Source: Sedimentitalea sp039941015 (lineage in GTDB: Bacteria; Pseudomonadota; Alphaproteobacteria; Rhodobacterales; Rhodobacteraceae). From it: a DNA stretch of 64,000 bases. The notes under the pieces were generated by a model. The model saw only the letters and a list, made by a program, of their open reading frames with translations. It made no database searches and was not told the origin of the DNA. The stretch lies in assembly GCF_039941015.1 (NCBI RefSeq), contig NZ_JBDVFI010000041.1; one strand, 5' to 3'. The position numbers and the translations under genes are program-made. This document shows, piece after piece, positions 43,395-52,644 of the stretch (the stretch's first letter is position 1; the number at the start of each line of letters is the position of its first letter).

Positions 43395-45464
43395 TCATTC
43401 CGCGGCAACCTTCTGCGGGACAACTGGCAAAACCTTAGCATCACGAACTTCAAGCGTCGCCTTGATCGAACCCTTTCGCCCGTCTTCATAGGTCACTTCG
43501 GTCACCGTGCTCACCTTGGGCGAGCCATCATACAGTGCCTTGACGATGTCATCGTATTTGTCTTCGACAATCCGTCGCCGAACTTTGCGGGTGCGGGTCA
43601 ATTCGCCATCATCCGCATCCAGTTCTTTGTGCAGCACCACGAAACGATGCACCTGACAGCCCGACAACATCGGGTCTTCTGCAACCGACCGGTTGACCTC
43701 TTCGACGTGGCTCTGGATCGTATCCATCACCTGCGGGTGCCCGGCCAGTTCCTGATAGGACGCATAGGCGACATTGTTCCGTTCAGCCCAGTTGCCCACA
43801 GCCGACAGGTCAATGTTGATAAACGCCGTGCACTGGTCGCGGCCATTTCCAAAGACCACAGCCTCCAGCACGTTGGGATAGAATTTCAGCTTGTTTTCAA
43901 CGTATTTCGGCGCAAACAGGCTGCCATCCGCCATCTTGCCCACATCCTTGGCGCGATCGATGATCCGCAGATGCCCGGTCTCTTCCTCAATGAACCCGGC
44001 ATCGCCCGTCGCCACCCAGCCTTCGGCATCCTTGGTATCCGCAGTGCTCTCAGCGTTCTTGTAGTACTCGACGAACACGCCCGGACTGCGATAGAAAACC
44101 TCGCCGCTGTCCGCGATCTTCAGCTCCACGCCGGGGCTTGGCACACCCACCGTGTCCGACCGCACCTCACCGTCCGGCTGCGCCGTGATGAACACAGTGG
44201 CTTCGGTTTGCCCGTAAAGCTGTTTCAGATTGATCCCAAGCGAGCGGTAAAAATCGAAAATCTCCGGTCCGATTGCCTCGCCCGCCGTATAACCAACGCG
44301 CACCCGCGAAAAACCCAGCGTGTTCTTCAGCGGACCATAAACCAGCTTGTCCCCGATCTGGTACTTCAGCCGATCGACAAAGCTCACCGGTTTGCCATCC
44401 AGAATATCGGGTCCGACTTTGCGCGCGTGGGCCATATAGGTGTCAAACATCCGCTTTTTCAGCGGGCTGGCATCCTCCATCCGGATCATCACGTTCGTCA
44501 GCTGCGTTTCAAACACGCGCGGCGGCGCAAAGTAATAGGTCGGCCCGATCTCGCGCAGATCGGTCATCATGGTTTCCGGACTCTCCGGGCAATTGACGCA
44601 AAAGCCGCGCCAATACGCTTGTCCGATGGAAAAGATGAAATCGCCCACCCAAGCCATCGGCAGATAGGCCAGGATCTCGTCGCTCTGGCGCAGATCATCG
44701 AAATCAGAGGAGTTCTTCGCGCTTTCGATCACATTGCGGTTGGACAACACGACGCCCTTGGGTTTGCCCGTGGTGCCCGACGTGTAGAGCATGACGCAGG
44801 TGCTGTCGTAGTCGAGCTTGTCCTGCCGAGCTTTCAGTTCTGCGCTGAACTCATCGGACGCAGCACGGCCCTGATTCTGCACGTGGCTGTATTGGTGCAG
44901 ATGTGAATGATCATATTTGCGCAATCCGCGTGGATCGAGATAGATCAGATGTTCGAACTGGTGCAGTTGATCCTGCACTTCGATCACCTTGTCGACCTGT
45001 TCCTGATCGCCCGCGATCACGAACCGCGCACCGCAATGACCCAGAACATAGGCCATCTCTTCCGAATTGGCATCTTGGTACAGTGGCACCGGAACGGCGC
45101 CAACCATCTGCGCGGCAACCATCGACCAATAAAGATACGGTCGGTTGCGCCCGATAATTGCGATGAAGTCGCCTTCGTTCACGCCGAGATTGATCAATCC
45201 CAGCGCAAGCGCTTCAATCTCGTTTGCGGTTTCTTTCCAGGTCCAGCTTTGCCAGATCCCGAATTCCTTCTCCCGATAGGCGGAAGACGAACCGAATTCG
45301 TTTACATTGCGATGAAGCAACGCCGGTACGGATTGCAATCCACCGGCGCCTGTCAGCGGCTGAGCCAAGTCTGTTTCCTCCCACAACCGGCCTGTTAACC
45401 GGTCTTCGATCGTATTGTCTGCGACCTTACTGACTACACAACCCGGCGCGACACTCGTCGTCAA
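43395..45464 (-). CDS. long-chain acyl-CoA synthetase-like AMP-binding ligase
   Basis: This ANL-superfamily ligase of about 690 residues shows the ATP loop MLYTSGTTGKPKG, YGQTEATVF, ATGDAGFIEEETGHLRI and a DRAKDV hinge. These fit long-chain acyl-CoA synthetases. The start is uncertain: TTG 45464 has AGGA 5 bases upstream, while ATG 45536 lacks a ribosome site and would give 713 residues. It is the first gene of the operon with the LIV transporter, so it probably activates the imported acid to its CoA ester. The substrate is not deducible. It is divergent from the chromene-isomerase-like gene. Confidence 0.88.
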   Translation of the reverse strand: MTTSVAPGCVVSKVADNTIEDRLTGRLWEETDLAQPLTGAGGLQSVPALLHRNVNEFGSSSAYREKEFGIWQSWTWKETANEIEALALGLINLGVNEGDFIAIIGRNRPYLYWSMVAAQMVGAVPVPLYQDANSEEMAYVLGHCGARFVIAGDQEQVDKVIEVQDQLHQFEHLIYLDPRGLRKYDHSHLHQYSHVQNQGRAASDEFSAELKARQDKLDYDSTCVMLYTSGTTGKPKGVVLSNRNVIESAKNSSDFDDLRQSDEILAYLPMAWVGDFIFSIGQAYWRGFCVNCPESPETMMTDLREIGPTYYFAPPRVFETQLTNVMIRMEDASPLKKRMFDTYMAHARKVGPDILDGKPVSFVDRLKYQIGDKLVYGPLKNTLGFSRVRVGYTAGEAIGPEIFDFYRSLGINLKQLYGQTEATVFITAQPDGEVRSDTVGVPSPGVELKIADSGEVFYRSPGVFVEYYKNAESTADTKDAEGWVATGDAGFIEEETGHLRIIDRAKDVGKMADGSLFAPKYVENKLKFYPNVLEAVVFGNGRDQCTAFINIDLSAVGNWAERNNVAYASYQELAGHPQVMDTIQSHVEEVNRSVAEDPMLSGCQVHRFVVLHKELDADDGELTRTRKVRRRIVEDKYDDIVKALYDGSPKVSTVTEVTYEDGRKGSIKATLEVRDAKVLPVVPQKVAAE

Positions 45465-45580
45465 CTTTTTCCTGAAGATTGCCCAATCCTTACGAATTGT
45501 AACACCGACCCACTCTGCCTTGACAAAGCCCGTCATGCGCCGGGAACTGAGGGTGGGAATTTGCTCAAGGGACGCCAACG

Positions 45581-46180
45581 ATGACAAAACCTGTCGTGGA
45601 CTTCTGGTTCGAATTTGCCTCGACATATTCCTATCTCAGCGCCATGCGCCTGCCCGGCGCAGCCGAGGCTGCCGGGGTGTCGATCCGCTGGCGACCGTTC
45701 CTTTTGGGCCCGCTCTTCGCAGCACAAGGATTGCCGGATTCACCGTTCAAGGTTTATCCGACGAAGGGACGTTACATGTGGCGCGACATGCAACGCCGTG
45801 CCGACCAGCTTGGCCTGCCCTTTCGCCGGTTGGAAAAATTTCCTCAAAACGGACTGCATGCAGCGCGCATTGCACAGCTTGCCTTGCAGGAACCCGGCGG
45901 CATCGCCTTTTGCCAGAACGTCTATCTCGCGGAATTTGCCGAAGGTCGCGACATTTCCGATCCCGACGTCCTTGGCGACTGCGCCGCGCGTGCTGGCCTG
46001 ACTGAGGACATCCTGACGCGTGCACACATGGCCGATAACAAGCTGGCCCTGCGCCATGCGACGGAAACCGCCAGGGAACAAGGCCTGTTCGGCGCGCCAA
46101 GCTTTCTGGTCGGAACGGAACTGTTCTGGGGCGATGATCGACTGCAAGATGCCTTGGACTGGGCTGTTCGCCATGGTTAA
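45581..46180 (+). CDS. 2-hydroxychromene-2-carboxylate isomerase-like (GST-kappa/DsbA-fold) protein
   Basis: This 199-residue thioredoxin-fold protein of the DsbA/GST-kappa branch has a start VDFWFEFASTYSYLS, the GLFGAPSFLVGTELFWG C-terminal block and a helical insert. NahD-like enzymes isomerise ring-cleavage products in naphthalene breakdown using glutathione, but most genomic copies have unknown substrates. There is no CxxC, consistent with this branch. Its stop (TAA 46178-46180) abuts the ATG of the histidine kinase gene, so they may be co-transcribed despite unlike roles. Confidence 0.8.
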   Translation: MTKPVVDFWFEFASTYSYLSAMRLPGAAEAAGVSIRWRPFLLGPLFAAQGLPDSPFKVYPTKGRYMWRDMQRRADQLGLPFRRLEKFPQNGLHAARIAQLALQEPGGIAFCQNVYLAEFAEGRDISDPDVLGDCAARAGLTEDILTRAHMADNKLALRHATETAREQGLFGAPSFLVGTELFWGDDRLQDALDWAVRHG

Positions 46181-48115
46181 ATGATCCATCCCATTTGTGA
46201 GGAGACCACAGCCATCCCCCCTCGTGCCGACCAGACAAAGGCGATGACAACTGTCGGTCTGAACCTGATTGCCCAGGCAATTTCGATTTATGACAGTGAT
46301 CTGCGGCTTGCGGTTTGCAACCGTCGGTTCAAGGAAATGTTCGACCTGCCCGATCATCTGGTGCAGGTTGGCGCCCGTTTCGACGACACGATCCGCCATA
46401 TGGCAACCAAGGGCGAATACGGCACCGACCATGATATCGAGCGCGCGGTGCAGCAACGCGTCAATCAGGCGCTCGCCTTTGAACCCCATTATGTCGAGCG
46501 CGAGCGACCCAATGGCCAGACCATTTCGATCGAAGGCTCGCCCCTTCCGGAGGGTGGTTGGGTCACCGTCTATACCGACATTACACGCGCCAAACGCTCC
46601 GAAGCGCTGTTGCGCGCACGCTCCGAAGAGCTGACCGATCAGGTTCTTTCCCATGCCGAAGATTTGGCGGCCACCAACCGCGAACTTGCTGCAACCATTA
46701 CCGCGCTTGAGGAAGCCAAGCGCCAGTTGACCGAAATCGAGGCCCGAACACGGCTGACTACTGAAATGATGCCAGCCCATATCGCCCACGTGGATGATAA
46801 CGGGCGCTACACCTATTCCAATCGTCGACTGTCCAGCGTCATGCCCGGTCGTCCGCAGGACATTGTCGGCATGCATATCGCCGAGGCACTTGGCGCGTCC
46901 GCCTTCGATCGGATCGAACCGCATCTGAACGCCGCCTATCAGGGTGAAAGCCCGGTGTTCGAGTTTACCGAGAACCACAGTGCCCGGCGTATTCGCGTGG
47001 CCTTTACCCCAGACGGCACCGGCGGGGTCTATATCCTGTCAATGGATGTGACCGGCGAAACCCAGGCACGGGTCGCGCTTCAGCAATCGCGACGTCGCGC
47101 ACTCGCCGCGCAGATGACCAGCGGGCTGGCGCATGATTTTTCGAACCTTTTGACCATCATCCTTGGCATGCAATCCAAACTTGCCCGGATGGATCTCGCG
47201 CCCGAAGCCAACAATCTGGTGACGGCGACCCAATCGGCAGCGCGGCGTGGTGGCCGGTTGCTTAACCGACTTGCCGATATGACCAGCGGCCGCACCTTGC
47301 GTCCGCAGGCAACCGACATGCACGCGCTGCTCTCTGACCTCAAGCTGCTGGCGACACCTAGCCTGCCGCAGGCCGTTGGTTTCACCGTACTTGATCACAT
47401 GCCAGACGAGGCGCTGTTACTTGATCCGGGCATGCTACAGGACGCGCTGTTAAACCTCATCCTGAACGCCCGCGATGCCTGTGGCGCCACCGGCCAGATC
47501 ACCATCAGCGCCCATTGCATCGGCCGAACATGGATCGAGATCACTGCGACCGATACAGGGCCGGGTTTCTCAGCCGACGCGCTCGACAACGCGCTGAATC
47601 CGTTTTTCACGACCAAGGGCGGCGAAGGCAGCGGGCTGGGGCTGCCGATGGTCTATGACATGACCAAGCTCGCCGGCGGCGACCTGCAACTGGGCAACAC
47701 AACAACCGGGGCGAGCGTAACGCTCCGCCTGCCTTATCGTGCGGCGCCCACCACCAGCGGCGGACTGACCCTGCTGGTCGAAGACAGCGAAGACCTGCGC
47801 GCCACCTTTCGTGACATGCTGATCGACCTTGGCCATGCAGTGATAGAGGCGACGTCGGTAGACGAGGCCACCGCCCTGACCGCTGATATCGACGACATCT
47901 CGCTGGTTCTGTCTGACATCAATCTACGCGATGGCGGGTCGGGACTTGACCTGCTAGACAGGCTGTCCGCCAGCGGCCTGCCCTGTATCCTGATGACGTC
48001 GCTACCTCCGGATGATCCGCTGCACACCGCCGCCCTCGCCCGCGCGCCAGTCCTGCGCAAGCCCTTTTCCGCCGCCCAACTCGCGGCGTTGATCCAACCC
48101 GAGGTCGCCGCATGA
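46181..48115 (+). CDS. hybrid sensor histidine kinase (PAS-PAS-HisKA-HATPase-REC)
   Basis: This 644-residue cytosolic kinase has two PAS domains (about 25-135, with DSDLRLAVCNRRF, and 190-295), linked by a coiled coil rich in EL/EA. The H-box GLAHDFSNLL (His318) is followed by an N-box LNLILNARD, a G1 DTGPGF and a G2 SGLGL. A C-terminal receiver domain has its Asp in LVLSDINLRDGGSG. No membrane segment. ATG 46181 immediately follows the previous stop; ATG 46244 is the alternative. It overlaps the response-regulator gene by 4 bases (ATGA). The signal is unknown; PAS domains may bind haem, flavin or a ligand. Confidence 0.9.
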   Translation: MIHPICEETTAIPPRADQTKAMTTVGLNLIAQAISIYDSDLRLAVCNRRFKEMFDLPDHLVQVGARFDDTIRHMATKGEYGTDHDIERAVQQRVNQALAFEPHYVERERPNGQTISIEGSPLPEGGWVTVYTDITRAKRSEALLRARSEELTDQVLSHAEDLAATNRELAATITALEEAKRQLTEIEARTRLTTEMMPAHIAHVDDNGRYTYSNRRLSSVMPGRPQDIVGMHIAEALGASAFDRIEPHLNAAYQGESPVFEFTENHSARRIRVAFTPDGTGGVYILSMDVTGETQARVALQQSRRRALAAQMTSGLAHDFSNLLTIILGMQSKLARMDLAPEANNLVTATQSAARRGGRLLNRLADMTSGRTLRPQATDMHALLSDLKLLATPSLPQAVGFTVLDHMPDEALLLDPGMLQDALLNLILNARDACGATGQITISAHCIGRTWIEITATDTGPGFSADALDNALNPFFTTKGGEGSGLGLPMVYDMTKLAGGDLQLGNTTTGASVTLRLPYRAAPTTSGGLTLLVEDSEDLRATFRDMLIDLGHAVIEATSVDEATALTADIDDISLVLSDINLRDGGSGLDLLDRLSASGLPCILMTSLPPDDPLHTAALARAPVLRKPFSAAQLAALIQPEVAA

Positions 48116-48813
48116 GTGAACCCTTTGTCACCATTCTCGACGACGAGCCGGAAATCCGGCAGATGCTGGGCGAGGTTCTGAGCGAGGCGGGTTTCCGCAC
48201 CCAGAGCTTTGCCCGAGCCCGCGAATTTGAGGCGGCGCTAAAGCACGTCACACCGGATGTCTGCCTTGTCGATCTGTCTTTGCCCGACACCGATGGCCTA
48301 GCGCTGGTGCATCGTCTAGCGCTGGAGCAGGGTGCGTCGGTCATCATCATTTCGGGTCGGGCGCAGGTACAGGACCGGGTGGCGGGGCTCGAACTTGGTG
48401 CCGACGATTATATCACCAAACCTTTTGATCCGACCGAAGTGGTGGCGCGCATTCGTGCCCGTCTGCGCAGCAATCGTGCGACGCCAAAATCAGGCAATAC
48501 CGCGCGCTTTAACGGCTGGACCGCGCATTTTGAACGTTACACGCTAGAAAACGCAGACGGCGAGGAGACGCCCTTTTCCCATGCCGAAGCCGAGGTTCTG
48601 CGCCTGTTTCTAGACAGCCCCAAACGCCTCATCAGCCGTGCACAGATGCAGGAAAGCCTTGGCGGCGCTGCCGGAGAAAGCTTTGACCGCGCGATGGATG
48701 TGCGTATTTCGCGACTGCGCACGAAACTGGGCGAAGACCCCAAGAATCCGCGGCTGATCAAGACCATTTACGGTGCCGGGTACATCTTTCTTGGCGATGT
48801 CGCCTGGAGCTGA
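48112..48813 (+). CDS. OmpR-family response regulator
   Basis: In this 233-residue protein the receiver domain has acidic pair DDEP, Asp in LVDLSLPDTDG, the Ser in IIISGR and Lys in YITKPFDP. The C-terminal winged helix ends RLIKTIYGAGYIFLG, typical of OmpR/PhoB. It overlaps the hybrid kinase gene (ATGA), so the two form one signalling unit in which the hybrid receiver could pass phosphate on. Target genes are not visible in the window. Confidence 0.95.
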   Translation: MSEPFVTILDDEPEIRQMLGEVLSEAGFRTQSFARAREFEAALKHVTPDVCLVDLSLPDTDGLALVHRLALEQGASVIIISGRAQVQDRVAGLELGADDYITKPFDPTEVVARIRARLRSNRATPKSGNTARFNGWTAHFERYTLENADGEETPFSHAEAEVLRLFLDSPKRLISRAQMQESLGGAAGESFDRAMDVRISRLRTKLGEDPKNPRLIKTIYGAGYIFLGDVAWS

Positions 48814-48868
48814 CCGACAGGCTGTTTTCTCCCTTGCCCGGCGTGATTTCGCGCCCTAAGATTCGGTC

Positions 48869-49096
48869 ATGGCCATCTGTCTGCTCTATCGCCAAACACC
48901 CTGCCGCGCCCCTCGGTTTTATCGCGTTGAAATCGCGATGAACCTGTTTGGCGAGGTTTCTGTGCTGCGTGAATGGGGTGTGGCACGTGGGCGCGGACAC
49001 GGTGTGATCAACGTTTACGGCAACCTGCGCGATGCGTCGATTGCGGCAGATCAGCATCGCAACCGCGCGATCGGCCGTGGTTACGCCAGAGCCTGA
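48869..49096 (+). CDS. WGR-domain protein, short
   Basis: This 75-residue protein is essentially one WGR domain: FYRVEIAMNLFGEVSVLREWG gives the Trp-Gly-Arg-type core (WGVARGRG here, so WGV rather than WGR), then a C-terminal helix ending IGRGYARA. WGR domains bind nucleic acid ends in PARP-like and other proteins; stand-alone copies of unknown role exist in alphaproteobacteria. Start ATG 48869 follows no clear ribosome site. It lies alone between the response regulator and lrp, on the plus strand. Confidence 0.7.
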   Translation: MAICLLYRQTPCRAPRFYRVEIAMNLFGEVSVLREWGVARGRGHGVINVYGNLRDASIAADQHRNRAIGRGYARA

Positions 49097-49231
49097 TCCC
49101 GGGATTTCAACAGTAATCTGATAGCGCCGAACCCACAGATTCCCAATGCGAATTGCGCAGTTATTTGCCTGTATACTTCGTGCCCGCCATCGATCTGCAG
49201 TCACTGTTCGGTCATTTGAGGCGTGCAAATT

Positions 49232-49717
49232 TCAGACCGGCAGCGCCGTCGTCTTGAACACCGTGCGCAGGGCAAAACTGCTCTGCATCTGTGCGACTCC
49301 CGGCAAGCGGGCCAGAAACTGCCGGTGTATCCGTGCAAAATCTTCGGTGTTCTCGGCCACCACCTTGAGCAGGTAGTCGGCCGTTCCTGCCATCAGATGA
49401 CACTCCAGTACATCGGGAATGAGCGCGACCGCCTTTTCAAACGCATCCAGAACCTCGTCCGCCTGCCCTTGCAGCGTGATTTCAACAAAAACCGTGGTTC
49501 CCACGCCCATCTTGCGTGCATCCAGCAAAGCAACGTAGTCGCGAATGTATCCCTCGGCGTCCAGTCGCTGAACCCGCCGATGACAGGCCGAAGGGGACAG
49601 GTTTATCTTTTCCGACAGGTCCGAATTGGAGATCCGACCCGACGCCTGCAGGACCGCAAGAATACGTCTATCGAGTGCGTCCAGCCCCAATTGTGCAACT
49701 CCCTTGCGTAAAATCAT
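49232..49717 (-). CDS. Lrp/AsnC-family regulator, divergent from ald
   Basis: This 161-residue protein has an N-terminal winged helix (LDALDRRILAVLQASGRISN, then SACHRRVQRLDAEG) and an RAM/AsnC ligand-binding domain with MAGTADYLLKVVAEN. Family members sense amino acids. Its divergent place 114 bp from alanine dehydrogenase is the usual AldR-type arrangement, so it probably activates or represses ald in response to alanine. A GATTATTCAATC dyad (49730-49741) lies in the spacer and may be a binding half-site. Confidence 0.92.
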   Translation of the reverse strand: MILRKGVAQLGLDALDRRILAVLQASGRISNSDLSEKINLSPSACHRRVQRLDAEGYIRDYVALLDARKMGVGTTVFVEITLQGQADEVLDAFEKAVALIPDVLECHLMAGTADYLLKVVAENTEDFARIHRQFLARLPGVAQMQSSFALRTVFKTTALPV

Positions 49718-49831
49718 AAGTTCTTGGAAGATTATTCAATCGGCAATCTGTTGACCAGCAACATTATCACGATACTTGCTGCGGTATCCGCCGATACTTG
49801 CGCCAGACCTGAACTCAAAAGAGGATTCGTC

Positions 49832-50947
49832 ATGAAGCTCGGCTGCCCCAAGGAAGTCAAACCCCAGGAATTCCGTGTCGGTATCACCCCGAATGCCGCG
49901 CAGGAGGCTGTCGCGCACGGGCATGAGGTGTTGATCGAGACACAAGCCGGGATAGGCGCGGGCTTTGACGATGACGCCTATGTCGCCGCAGGTGCGACGA
50001 TTCTGGCGACTGCACCAGAAGTGTTTGCCTCTGCCGACATGATCGTCAAGGTCAAGGAACCACAGCCCCTTGAACGCAAGATGCTGCGCGAAGGGCAGTT
50101 GCTTTTCACCTACCTGCACCTTGCACCCGATCCAGAACAAACCCGCGATCTTCTCGACAGCGGCTGCACTGCCATCGCCTATGAAACCGTGACCGACCGC
50201 AACGGCGGCCTGCCATTGCTTGCCCCAATGTCCGAAGTTGCCGGGCGACTGGCCCCACAGGTTGGTGCATGGACGCTCCAAAAGGCCAACGGTGGGCGCG
50301 GGGTTCTGATGGGCGGCGTGCCCGGTGTCGGACCGGCCCGCATCATCGTGATCGGTGGCGGCGTCGTTGGGACACATGCGGCTCGGATCGCCGCCGGGAT
50401 GGGCGCGGATGTCACCGTGCTTGACCGTTCGTTGCCGCGGCTGCGCTATCTCGATGATGTCTATGGCAACGTGTTCAACACCGGTTATTCGACCGGCGGA
50501 CTGATGGCGGAACTGCTGCCTTTGGCGGACATGGTGATCGGGGCCGTTCTCATACCCGGCGCTGCCGCTCCAAAGCTGGTGACGCGCGCGCAGCTGAGCA
50601 GCATGAAACCCGGCGCAGTCCTTGTGGATGTGGCGATCGACCAGGGTGGATGTTTTGAAACCTCAAAAGCGACGACCCATAGCGACCCGATCTATGAGGT
50701 TGATGGCGTCATGCATTATTGCGTCGCCAACATGCCCGGCGCTGTTGCCCGCACATCGACGATCGCGCTCAGCAATGCGACCATGCCGTTCATGCTCGCC
50801 CTTGCCGATAAGGGTTGGAAAAAGGCCTGTGCCGATGATCCGCATTTGTTGGCGGGTCTGAACGTGCACGCAGGCCAGTTGACATATGCCGCCGTGGGCG
50901 AAGCATTGGGACTGGATGTCGTCGCGCCCGAAACGGCAATTGCCTGA
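49832..50947 (+). CDS. ald: alanine dehydrogenase
   Basis: Ald interconverts L-alanine and pyruvate/NH3 with NAD. The 371-residue product starts at ATG 49832 (MKLGCPKEVK), with AGAGGA 6 bases upstream; the longer frame from 49724 runs through the promoter. Family stretches include FRVGITPNAAQEAVAHGHEV, the substrate-side EVAGRLAPQVGA and the NAD loop VIGGGVVGTHAARIAAGMGA. Length is normal. It is regulated most likely by the divergent Lrp-type protein. Confidence 0.95.
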   Translation: MKLGCPKEVKPQEFRVGITPNAAQEAVAHGHEVLIETQAGIGAGFDDDAYVAAGATILATAPEVFASADMIVKVKEPQPLERKMLREGQLLFTYLHLAPDPEQTRDLLDSGCTAIAYETVTDRNGGLPLLAPMSEVAGRLAPQVGAWTLQKANGGRGVLMGGVPGVGPARIIVIGGGVVGTHAARIAAGMGADVTVLDRSLPRLRYLDDVYGNVFNTGYSTGGLMAELLPLADMVIGAVLIPGAAAPKLVTRAQLSSMKPGAVLVDVAIDQGGCFETSKATTHSDPIYEVDGVMHYCVANMPGAVARTSTIALSNATMPFMLALADKGWKKACADDPHLLAGLNVHAGQLTYAAVGEALGLDVVAPETAIA

Positions 50948-51266
50948 AACCGGCCACCGTCAAGCTGTCCACGCAAAGATTGAATCCGTTGGCTTTCGGG
51001 GCTGGTGGGTTCCATGATCTGCCCTTATTCAGAAGGACGGATAAGGTCATCGCCGTGCGCACTGCGGTGTTGCGGCTGTAACCGTCGCTTTCGGGTTTGA
51101 TCGTCTCCAAAACGGCTCAATCACGCTCTGCTCGTCTGGGTCGCCTCATCGCTGGGACCAATAGTACTCTGGCCAGACCCGAACGAAACGCCGTTTATCT
51201 GTCCATCGGCCAGAGTAGACCAGCAACAAAAAATCTTCGCAGCAGGCAGCCGTTGCACCAACCCTG
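50948..51266. other. intergenic region after ald
   Basis: These 319 bases lie between the convergent ald and gntR genes. I see no convincing gene; the open frames are rich in Arg/Ser/Pro. No clear terminator with a U-tract is visible. It may be decayed DNA. Confidence 0.4.
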
Positions 51267-51917
51267 TCACCCGGTCAGCATGCGTAGCCCTTGTGTCACA
51301 TCTGAACGCACCGCCAATCTGAGACCCGGTTCATCCCCTGCTTTGAGTGCAGCGATGATGAGTTTGTGGAAATGCGGCGGCTCGGTGCGGCGCAGACGAC
51401 CATAGAGCGACCTCATGGTCGGCCCCAGCTGGAGCCAGACAGTTTCTGCCATCGCCAGCATGGCCGGTGCCTGGGCGCGCAAATACAGTGTGCGATGAAA
51501 TTCGAGATTGGTGCGGATATAGCCAACCGCATCGCGTGCGGCGACGGCATCGGCAATGTTGGAATTGATGGTCTGCAACCTGTCGATCAGCGCAATATGG
51601 GCGCGGGGCAGCGCCCGGCTGGCAAGTTCGACCTCAAGCAAGGCGCGAAGCGCAGCGAGTTCCTCGATCCGCTCGCTTGTCAGCTCCGGGGTCGAAACAC
51701 GGCCAGATGCTGTCAAGGACAGCGCCCCTTCGGCGACAAGCCGACGCACGGATTCCCGAGCGGGCGTCATGGAAACATCAAATTCCTTGCCAATCCCGCG
51801 CAAGGTCAGCGCAAGTCCAGGCGCAATCTCACCATGCATGATCCGCGCGCGCAGAGTCCGGTACACCCGATCGTGTGCAGCAACCAAGGGTGATTCCGTA
51901 GGGCGTGTCGTGATCAT
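51267..51917 (-). CDS. GntR-family regulator (FadR/FCD type)
   Basis: This 216-residue protein has an N-terminal winged helix (LRARIMHGEIAPGLALTLRG and FDVSMTPARESVRRLVAEGA) and a C-terminal all-helical FCD ligand-binding domain with metal-site His residues (FHRTLYL). The start is ATG 51915-51917 (MITTRPTES). A perfect 14-bp palindrome lies just upstream of the start, suggesting autoregulation. No obvious catabolic target gene is adjacent; ald is 320 bp away on the other side. Confidence 0.9.
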   Translation of the reverse strand: MITTRPTESPLVAAHDRVYRTLRARIMHGEIAPGLALTLRGIGKEFDVSMTPARESVRRLVAEGALSLTASGRVSTPELTSERIEELAALRALLEVELASRALPRAHIALIDRLQTINSNIADAVAARDAVGYIRTNLEFHRTLYLRAQAPAMLAMAETVWLQLGPTMRSLYGRLRRTEPPHFHKLIIAALKAGDEPGLRLAVRSDVTQGLRMLTG

Positions 51918-51922
51918 GATCC

Positions 51923-51936
51923 TTTGTGATCACAAA
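51923..51936. promoter_or_regulatory. perfect 14-bp palindrome, likely GntR operator
   Basis: TTTGTGATCACAAA is its own reverse complement and begins 6 bases upstream of the gntR start. FadR/FCD regulators typically bind short TGT-N-ACA-type dyads. The palindrome is seen; the binding protein is inferred from position. Confidence 0.65.
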
Positions 51937-51963
51937 TCCCTGACAGGTCAACCTGCTCGCGCG

Positions 51964-52644
51964 TCAGAACCGGTACCGATGCAACGTTGCCCCCTCGCGG
52001 CGCAACCACCGTCGTTCTGCCTCGCAAGGCCCATAGAGCCTGTCGACAGTCGCCCAGAACGCTGGCGAGTGGTTCATTTCCGCAAGATGCGCGACCTCAT
52101 GTGCCGCCACATAGCGCAGGATTTCCGGAGGTGTGAGAATGAGTCGCCAAGAGAACATGAGCCCACCATCCGAGGTACAGGAGCCCCAGCGGGAGCGCGT
52201 GTCGCGCAGCGTGATCCGCGTGTAGGGACGCCCCAGTCGGTCCGCATAGTGATCACTGGCCGCCACAAGCCGATCACGCGCCAGTTCCTTAAGCCATGTC
52301 TGCAAACGGCGCCCGGGGGCATCTTCGGGCACGCCAATTTCGCCCTCGTGCCGCATGACGCGCCGCCCGGTCGCTGGCACGATTCTGTGCTCTATCCCCT
52401 CAATCGGCAAGCTTGCCCCGATCTGAACCGACATTTCGTCGGGGCGCTTGTCCAGGTGGCCACGAATCCAATCGGCTTTGGAGGCTGCGAACTCAAGTGC
52501 TTCGACCTCTCTTACGCCCGTGGGGAGGGTCAGTGTCACTCTGCCATCGAGCTGCGAAATCCGCAGGCTAATTCGCCGCGCGCGCCCGGATCGCCTGAGT
52601 GTTAGGGCGACGGGTGGCGTGCCGGGCAGGACGTGATCAGCCAT
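51964..52644 (-). CDS. YgjP-like (DUF45) zinc metallopeptidase-like protein
   Basis: This 226-residue protein of the YgjP/SprT-like superfamily has the zinc motif HEVAHLAEMNHS (HExxH plus distal His), preceded by RDTRSRWGSCTSDG, the family hallmark. Start ATG 52642-52644 (MADHVLPG) is chosen; a longer frame to 52692 overlaps the promoter of the divergent gene. The precise substrate is unknown; family members have been reported as proteases or nucleotide hydrolases. It follows gntR on the same strand. Confidence 0.87.
   Translation of the reverse strand: MADHVLPGTPPVALTLRRSGRARRISLRISQLDGRVTLTLPTGVREVEALEFAASKADWIRGHLDKRPDEMSVQIGASLPIEGIEHRIVPATGRRVMRHEGEIGVPEDAPGRRLQTWLKELARDRLVAASDHYADRLGRPYTRITLRDTRSRWGSCTSDGGLMFSWRLILTPPEILRYVAAHEVAHLAEMNHSPAFWATVDRLYGPCEAERRWLRREGATLHRYRF

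Noticed and set aside
42825..44906. 693-codon open frame on the plus strand
   Set aside because: It lies antisense to livG and the acyl-CoA synthetase, has His/Arg-rich non-protein-like composition, and mirrors their codon pattern.
51097..51405. Open frame between ald and gntR
   Set aside because: It overlaps the gntR 3' end antisense and has no ribosome site.
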